64,000 nt of DNA from the NCBI GenBank assembly GCA_947644595.1, contig CANSAE010000003.1, forward strand, positions 62,001 to 126,000. The letters are read 5' to 3'. This document shows, in pieces, positions 59,923 to 64,000 of this stretch (position 1 is the stretch's first letter; the number at the start of each line of letters is the position of its first letter). The notes beneath the pieces were generated by a model that saw nothing but the letters and a program-made list of their open reading frames with translations, did not search any database and was not told the DNA's origin. The translations under genes were made by a program, and so were the position numbers. Origin of the DNA: an uncultured Clostridia bacterium. Its GTDB lineage: Bacteria > Bacillota > Clostridia > Oscillospirales > Oscillospiraceae.

Positions 59923-61330
59923 GGGCATCTTCAAAATCTTCCGGGAGGAAGGTCATCAGGTCGTCTTTGGTGGGGGCCTCCATAGCGGCTACCCGGTCAG
60001 ATTGACGCATAACCATGTCCTCAAACAGATTCCGTACTGCCCGGCCGTTGCCGAAGTTTTCGTCCCTGGTCTCGTACAGGTGGTGGAACAGTGCCTTCGC
60101 TTTCTCTTCCGATTCCTGGGAGAGGGTATAGCCGTTCTTCTGGCACTGGTTTTGGAAAATGGTATAGAGCTGCTCGCCCGTGTAATCGGGAAAGTAGAAA
60201 TACTTGTTGAAGCGGGATTCCAGACCCGGGTTGGAGGTCAGGAATGTTTCCATCGGGCCGTCGTATCCGGCGACGATAACGACCAGGTCATCCCGGTGGT
60301 CCTCCATGGCCTTTAAAATCGTGTCGATGGCCTCCCGGCCGAAGTCGTTTTCCCCTCCCATGGCCAGGGAATAGGCCTCGTCGATGAATAGTACGCCTCC
60401 CAGGGCGTTTTGGATGGTTTCCCGGGTTTTCAAAGCGGTTTGCCCCACATAGCCCGCCACCAGGCCGGAGCGGTCTACCTCCACCAGCTGGCCCTTGCTC
60501 AAAACACCGATGCCGGCGTACAACTGTGCCAGCAGGCGGGCCACAGTGGTCTTGCCCGTGCCGGGGTTGCCCATGAACACCAGGTGCAATGACATGGGGG
60601 TTACGGGGAGCCCGTTTTCCTGACGGAGCTTGCGGACCTTGATGAGGTTGATGAGGCTGTTTACGTCCTTTTTCACCTCGTCCAGGCCTACCAGGTCGTT
60701 GAGTTCTGCCAGAAGTTCCTCGGTGGTCTTTTGGGGCGGCTGGGCCTCCGGCGGGGCGTCCTGCTTGGGCGCGCTCGTCCCAGGTTGGGCGGGGTGCTTG
60801 TCCTTGAAGGACGGTTCCCCGCTGGTGACGTAATCCGCCGCGTTCAAGGCGGGCTTGCCGGCCTTGACCCTGCTGGAATCGCAGATAGCTGTCAGCCGGG
60901 TGGTGCAGTCTGTGATATAGGCCGCCTCGTCAAAGGTCACATCGTCATCCACAGCGGCGAGATACAGCAGGATGTTCGTCATCATGCGGATGAACACCCG
61001 GGAGGTGTCCGTTTTCCGCTTGGCATCTGCTTCCGCCAGGTCCCAGAAGAAAATCGGGGGCATGAAATCGCCCACCTTGCAGACCTCTTCCGTGAGCTGC
61101 CATAAAAGCCATTTGGGGGAAGTGCCGCCCTTGGAGAAAAGGACGTTGTAAGCGTCCACATGGTTTTGCGTGATGCCTCCGGACCGGCTCCACATGGACA
61201 GGGCACAGCCGCGGACAAAGCCATCCAGCTGGGGGGCAAGGCCCCGGCCCGCGGTTTTATAGAAGGCCTCGGTATTGGCGAGATAGATTTTGTGCAGCTC
61301 TTCCGGCGAGCGTTTCCAGTTTGTGGGCAT
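59918..61330 (-). CDS. CbxX/CfqX-type AAA+ ATPase with extra N-terminal domain
   Basis: 470 residues from ATG 61330 (GGGGGA 7 bases upstream; an in-frame TTG at 61345 has no good site). Residues 200-470 are the AAA+ module: LNDLVGLDEVKKDVNSLINLI, Walker A FMGNPGTGKTTVARLLA, Walker B GGVLFIDEAYSLA, sensor 1 LVVIVAGYDG, arginine-finger region NPGLESRFNKYFYFPDYT, sensor 2 FGNGRAVRNLFE. Relatives include the Rubisco activase CbbX and the type VII secretion ATPase EccA and sporulation protein SpoVK. Residues 1-160 form a helical domain I cannot place; 165-200 is a Pro/Lys-rich linker. No Rubisco or secretion genes are nearby. Confidence 0.88.
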   Translation of the reverse strand: MPTNWKRSPEELHKIYLANTEAFYKTAGRGLAPQLDGFVRGCALSMWSRSGGITQNHVDAYNVLFSKGGTSPKWLLWQLTEEVCKVGDFMPPIFFWDLAEADAKRKTDTSRVFIRMMTNILLYLAAVDDDVTFDEAAYITDCTTRLTAICDSSRVKAGKPALNAADYVTSGEPSFKDKHPAQPGTSAPKQDAPPEAQPPQKTTEELLAELNDLVGLDEVKKDVNSLINLIKVRKLRQENGLPVTPMSLHLVFMGNPGTGKTTVARLLAQLYAGIGVLSKGQLVEVDRSGLVAGYVGQTALKTRETIQNALGGVLFIDEAYSLAMGGENDFGREAIDTILKAMEDHRDDLVVIVAGYDGPMETFLTSNPGLESRFNKYFYFPDYTGEQLYTIFQNQCQKNGYTLSQESEEKAKALFHHLYETRDENFGNGRAVRNLFEDMVMRQSDRVAAMEAPTKDDLMTFLPEDFEDAQ

Positions 61331-61418
61331 ATCCCATTCCCCCAATTCGATTTCTATGGAGCATTATAGAACAATTCCGGCCGGGATACAATATGAAAAT
61401 ATTTTGTTTCCGTCTGTG

Positions 61419-61446
61419 TTGAAAAATTTGGGGAATGTGGTATACT
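61419..61446 (+). promoter_or_regulatory. Promoter of htpG
   Basis: TTGAAA (61419-61424), 16-base spacer, TATACT (61441-61446). No CIRCE inverted repeat is seen, so HrcA control is unlikely. Confidence 0.6.
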
Positions 61447-61499
61447 AATTTAGTTATATGTATTGTATTAAATTATTTTCACATACAGGAGGCCATATC

Positions 61500-63410
61500 A
61501 TGGCAAAGAAACAATTCAAGGCCGAGTCCAAGCGGCTTTTGGACCTGATGATCAATTCCATCTACACCCATAAGGAAATCTTCCTGCGGGAGATTATTTC
61601 CAACGCGTCCGATGCCATCGACAAGCTGTGCTATCTGTCCCTGACTGACGACAAGGTGCCGTATTCCAAGGACGATTACCAAATCAAGATTTTCGTGGAC
61701 CCCGAAGCCCGGACCATCACCGTGCGGGACAACGGCATCGGCATGAATGCCGAGGATATGGAAAAAAATCTGGGCGTCATCGCCCAGTCCGGGTCGCTGA
61801 AGTTCAAGTCCGACAAAGAGGACCTGGCGGAAAACGACACGAATATCATCGGCCAGTTCGGCGTGGGCTTTTACTCCGCGTTCATGGTGGCGGACAAGGT
61901 CACCGTGCGGTCTTTGAAGTACGGCGAGACCGAGGGCAGCCAGTGGGAGTCCGCGGGGACGGACGGCTACAACGTCAAGCCCTGCCCGGAGAAAACGGAA
62001 GTGGGTACGGAAGTCATCATGCACATCAAGCCCGACGCCGACGGAGAAAAATACTCCGAGTTTATGGACAAGTTCGTTATCCGGGACCTGGTGCAGAAAT
62101 ATTCCGATTACATCCGCTGGCCCATCGCCATGGATGTGGAGGACTATCAGTTCGTGGAGTCCGAGGAAAAGGACGACCAGGGCCGGCCCAAGTATGAATA
62201 CAAGTGCGAACAGCAGGAAGTGGTCATGAATACCATGGTCCCCATTTGGGAGCGGAGCAAGAGCGAGGTTTCCGATGAGGAGTGCATGGAATACTACAAG
62301 AAGATGTTCTATGACCCCGACCTGCCCATCGCGGTCATCCGGGTGAATGCGGAAGGTCTGGTAAATTACCGGGCCATGCTGTTCGTTCCCAGCCGGCCGT
62401 CCCAGGATTTTTACAGCCGGGATTTCAAGCCCGGGCTGCGGCTGTATTCCAATGGCGTGATGATCATGGAATACTGCGCGGATATTTTGCCCGATTGCTT
62501 CCGGTTCGTCCGGGGCATCGTGGACAGCCCGGATCTGAGCTTGAACATCTCCCGGGAGGTTTTGCAGCACGACCGGCAGTTGAAGGTCATCTCCACCAAC
62601 CTGACGAAAAAAGTCAAGAGCGAGCTGAAAAAGCTCATGGAGTCCGACCGGAAGAAGTACGAGGAATTTTACGGGGCCTTCGGGCATCAGCTCAAGTATT
62701 CCACGGTGTCTGCGGTGATGGATATGCGGGAAATGGTGCGGGACCTGATTTTGTTCCGGACCGGGCCGGACCGGATGTGCAGTCTGCAGGAGTACGTGGA
62801 CAATATGCCGGACGCTCAGGAGCGCATCTATTACGCCTGCGCGGACAACCTGAAAATGGCCATGTCCATGCCCCAGACCGAGCGGGTGAAGCAAAAAGGG
62901 TACGAGGTGTTTTACCTCACCGACCCCATGGACGAGTTTGTGATCCAGGCGCTGGAATCTCAGGACGGGAAGTTCTTCCAGAATGTGAGCAAGGGTGATC
63001 TGGGCCTGAGCTCCGAGGAGGAGAAGCAGGAGACCGAGGAGAAGCAGGAGGCTGAAAAGGACCTGCTGGCCTTCGTGAAGGAAACGCTGGACGGTCAGGC
63101 GGCGGATGTGCGGCTGTCCAATGCCCTGGTGTCTCACGCGGTGTGTTTGACCACGGAGGGGCAGATCACGCTGGAAATGGAGCGGTACTTCCGCAGCATC
63201 CCCGGGGATGACGGCACCATCCGGGCCCAGCGGGTACTGGAGCTCAACGCCGGGCACCCTGCCTTTGCCAAGCTGAGGTCCGCTTTTGAGACGGACCGGG
63301 AACGCTGCGGCGAGATGGCCAAAGTCCTGTACGGTATGGCCTGCATGATCGCGGGGATGCCCGTGGATGACCCGGCGGAGTTTTCGGATATCGTCTGCGA
63401 TTTGCTATAA
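61500..63410 (+). CDS. htpG: Chaperone HtpG (Hsp90)
   Basis: 636 residues from ATG 61500 behind CAGGAGG. ATP-binding GHKL domain: YTHKEIFLREIISNASDAIDK, DNGIGM, GQFGVGFYSAFMVADKV. The middle domain has the catalytic-loop arginine region (DLSLNISREVLQHDRQLKVI). The charged insertion EEEKQETEEKQEAEKD before the C-terminal dimer domain is normal for this type. HemW follows after 18 bases. Confidence 0.97.
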   Translation: MAKKQFKAESKRLLDLMINSIYTHKEIFLREIISNASDAIDKLCYLSLTDDKVPYSKDDYQIKIFVDPEARTITVRDNGIGMNAEDMEKNLGVIAQSGSLKFKSDKEDLAENDTNIIGQFGVGFYSAFMVADKVTVRSLKYGETEGSQWESAGTDGYNVKPCPEKTEVGTEVIMHIKPDADGEKYSEFMDKFVIRDLVQKYSDYIRWPIAMDVEDYQFVESEEKDDQGRPKYEYKCEQQEVVMNTMVPIWERSKSEVSDEECMEYYKKMFYDPDLPIAVIRVNAEGLVNYRAMLFVPSRPSQDFYSRDFKPGLRLYSNGVMIMEYCADILPDCFRFVRGIVDSPDLSLNISREVLQHDRQLKVISTNLTKKVKSELKKLMESDRKKYEEFYGAFGHQLKYSTVSAVMDMREMVRDLILFRTGPDRMCSLQEYVDNMPDAQERIYYACADNLKMAMSMPQTERVKQKGYEVFYLTDPMDEFVIQALESQDGKFFQNVSKGDLGLSSEEEKQETEEKQEAEKDLLAFVKETLDGQAADVRLSNALVSHAVCLTTEGQITLEMERYFRSIPGDDGTIRAQRVLELNAGHPAFAKLRSAFETDRERCGEMAKVLYGMACMIAGMPVDDPAEFSDIVCDLL

Positions 63411-63428
63411 ATCAACTGCGAGGCTTTT

Positions 63429-64000
63429 ATGGAAGATAAAACATTAGGCATCTACATTCATATCCCGTTTTGCGCCAGCAAGTGCGGGTACTGCGACTTT
63501 TATTCCTGCGCCGGGGCGGACAAGATGATGGGGAAGTATCAGGAAGCGCTGTTGGCCCATATCAAGGAGAGCCTGCCCCAGATCCAGCGGTATTACATCG
63601 ACTCCGTGTACTTCGGCGGCGGGACCCCCAGTTATTACGGGGCCAAGTACCTGTGCGAGGTCGTTGAGCTGCTGAAATCCAGCGGGAAGCTGCTGCGGGA
63701 AGCGGAGATCACCGTGGAAATGAATCCGGACAGTATGCGGCTGGGGGAACTCAAGCAGCTGCGCCGGGCGGGAGCCAACCGCATTTCCATGGGCGTGCAG
63801 TCTGCCAATGATGAAATTCTGCGCACCATCGGAAGGCGGCACACATACGGCCAAGCCGTGAAAGCATATATGTTTGCAAGGCAGGCCGGTTTTGAGAACG
63901 TCAGCGTGGATTTGATTTACGGGCTGCCCGGGCAGACAAAAGAGGATTGGGCGGATACCCTGTCCAAGGTCATCGGCTGGAACCCGGAGCACATCTCCTG
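63429..64000 (+). CDS. hemW: HemW-type radical SAM protein (3' end outside window)
   Basis: First 190 residues. GIYIHIPFCASKCGYCDFYSC holds the CxxxCxxC iron-sulfur site plus a further cysteine (CxxxCxxCxxxxxC). SVYFGGGTPSYY, EITVEMNPDS, RISMGVQSANDEILRTIGRRH and VSVDLIYGLPGQTKEDW are HemW/HemN-family marks. HemW is a heme-delivery chaperone, not the coproporphyrinogen dehydrogenase it was once named for. Start ATG 63429 has no strong ribosome binding site and may depend on htpG translation. Confidence 0.92.
   Translation, partial: MEDKTLGIYIHIPFCASKCGYCDFYSCAGADKMMGKYQEALLAHIKESLPQIQRYYIDSVYFGGGTPSYYGAKYLCEVVELLKSSGKLLREAEITVEMNPDSMRLGELKQLRRAGANRISMGVQSANDEILRTIGRRHTYGQAVKAYMFARQAGFENVSVDLIYGLPGQTKEDWADTLSKVIGWNPEHIS

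Overview
The window looks like chromosomal DNA of a GC-rich, Gram-positive, low-oxygen Clostridium relative, most likely of the Oscillospiraceae/Ruminococcaceae type. This is inferred from gene content only: a T-box leader, an IreB-type UPF0297 protein, a YtvI-like permease, a PheB-type ACT protein beside homoserine dehydrogenase, lipobox-type lipoproteins, split transketolase, an archaeal-type ProRS, rho-independent terminators after most transcription units, and TTGACA/TATAAT-type promoters. I see no insertion sequence, prophage, CRISPR array, rRNA or replication origin. One tRNA gene (Gln, anticodon CTG) is present.

Layout. 0-1.7 kb: lipoprotein and NAD(P)HX dehydratase on the minus strand, plus a frameshifted remnant. 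1.8-6.6 kb: T-box leader, then a lipoprotein polysaccharide deacetylase, pheS and pheT. 6.7-9.2 kb: membrane-bound XRE regulator, ireB, tRNA-Gln, ydeI. 9.3-12.5 kb: putative surface-polymer O-acetylation cassette (DUF4358-like lipoprotein, MBOAT, DHHW/AlgX-like protein). 12.7-16.4 kb: ECF transporter S component, sigma/anti-sigma pair, split transketolase. 16.6-18.6 kb: pncB-niaR. 18.6-23.9 kb: XRE regulator, ridA-threonine deaminase, pyrophosphatase, PNPOx-like, CBS-ACT and DUF2461 proteins. 23.9-26.7 kb: exported PQQ-type propeller and a rhomboid-like pseudoprotease. 26.8-32.4 kb: rlmB, a large protein that looks like a catalytically dead P-type ATPase, and an EF-G paralogue. 33.9-36.5 kb: typA and a flavodoxin-family protein. 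36.8-43.0 kb: the F-type ATP synthase operon atpB-E-F-(H+A)-G-D-C. 44-55 kb: secreted 5'-nucleotidase with LysM, proS, DUF1700-type protein, broken radical SAM gene, voltage-gated K+ channel, MarR-MATE operon, ytvI. 55.2-58.5 kb: pheB-hom-lysC, entry to threonine and lysine synthesis. 58.5-61.3 kb: small regulator modules and a CbxX-type AAA ATPase. 61.5-64 kb: htpG and the start of hemW.

The strongest unusual points are: (1) ATP synthase delta and alpha encoded as one 662-residue protein with no separate atpH; (2) a P1B-ATPase-shaped membrane protein that has lost every catalytic motif and gained a 270-residue charged N-terminus; (3) a family of intergenic repeats (five copies) built from fixed sequence blocks separated by hairpins whose stems vary in sequence but keep pairing, one copy lying inside the ATP synthase operon; (4) a second structured repeat family placed before pheT and lysC; (5) four small modules of a 67-85 residue HTH regulator facing a small partner gene across palindromic operators; (6) a polysaccharide deacetylase captured between a T-box and pheST. 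All functional assignments are from sequence reading alone; no database search was possible.
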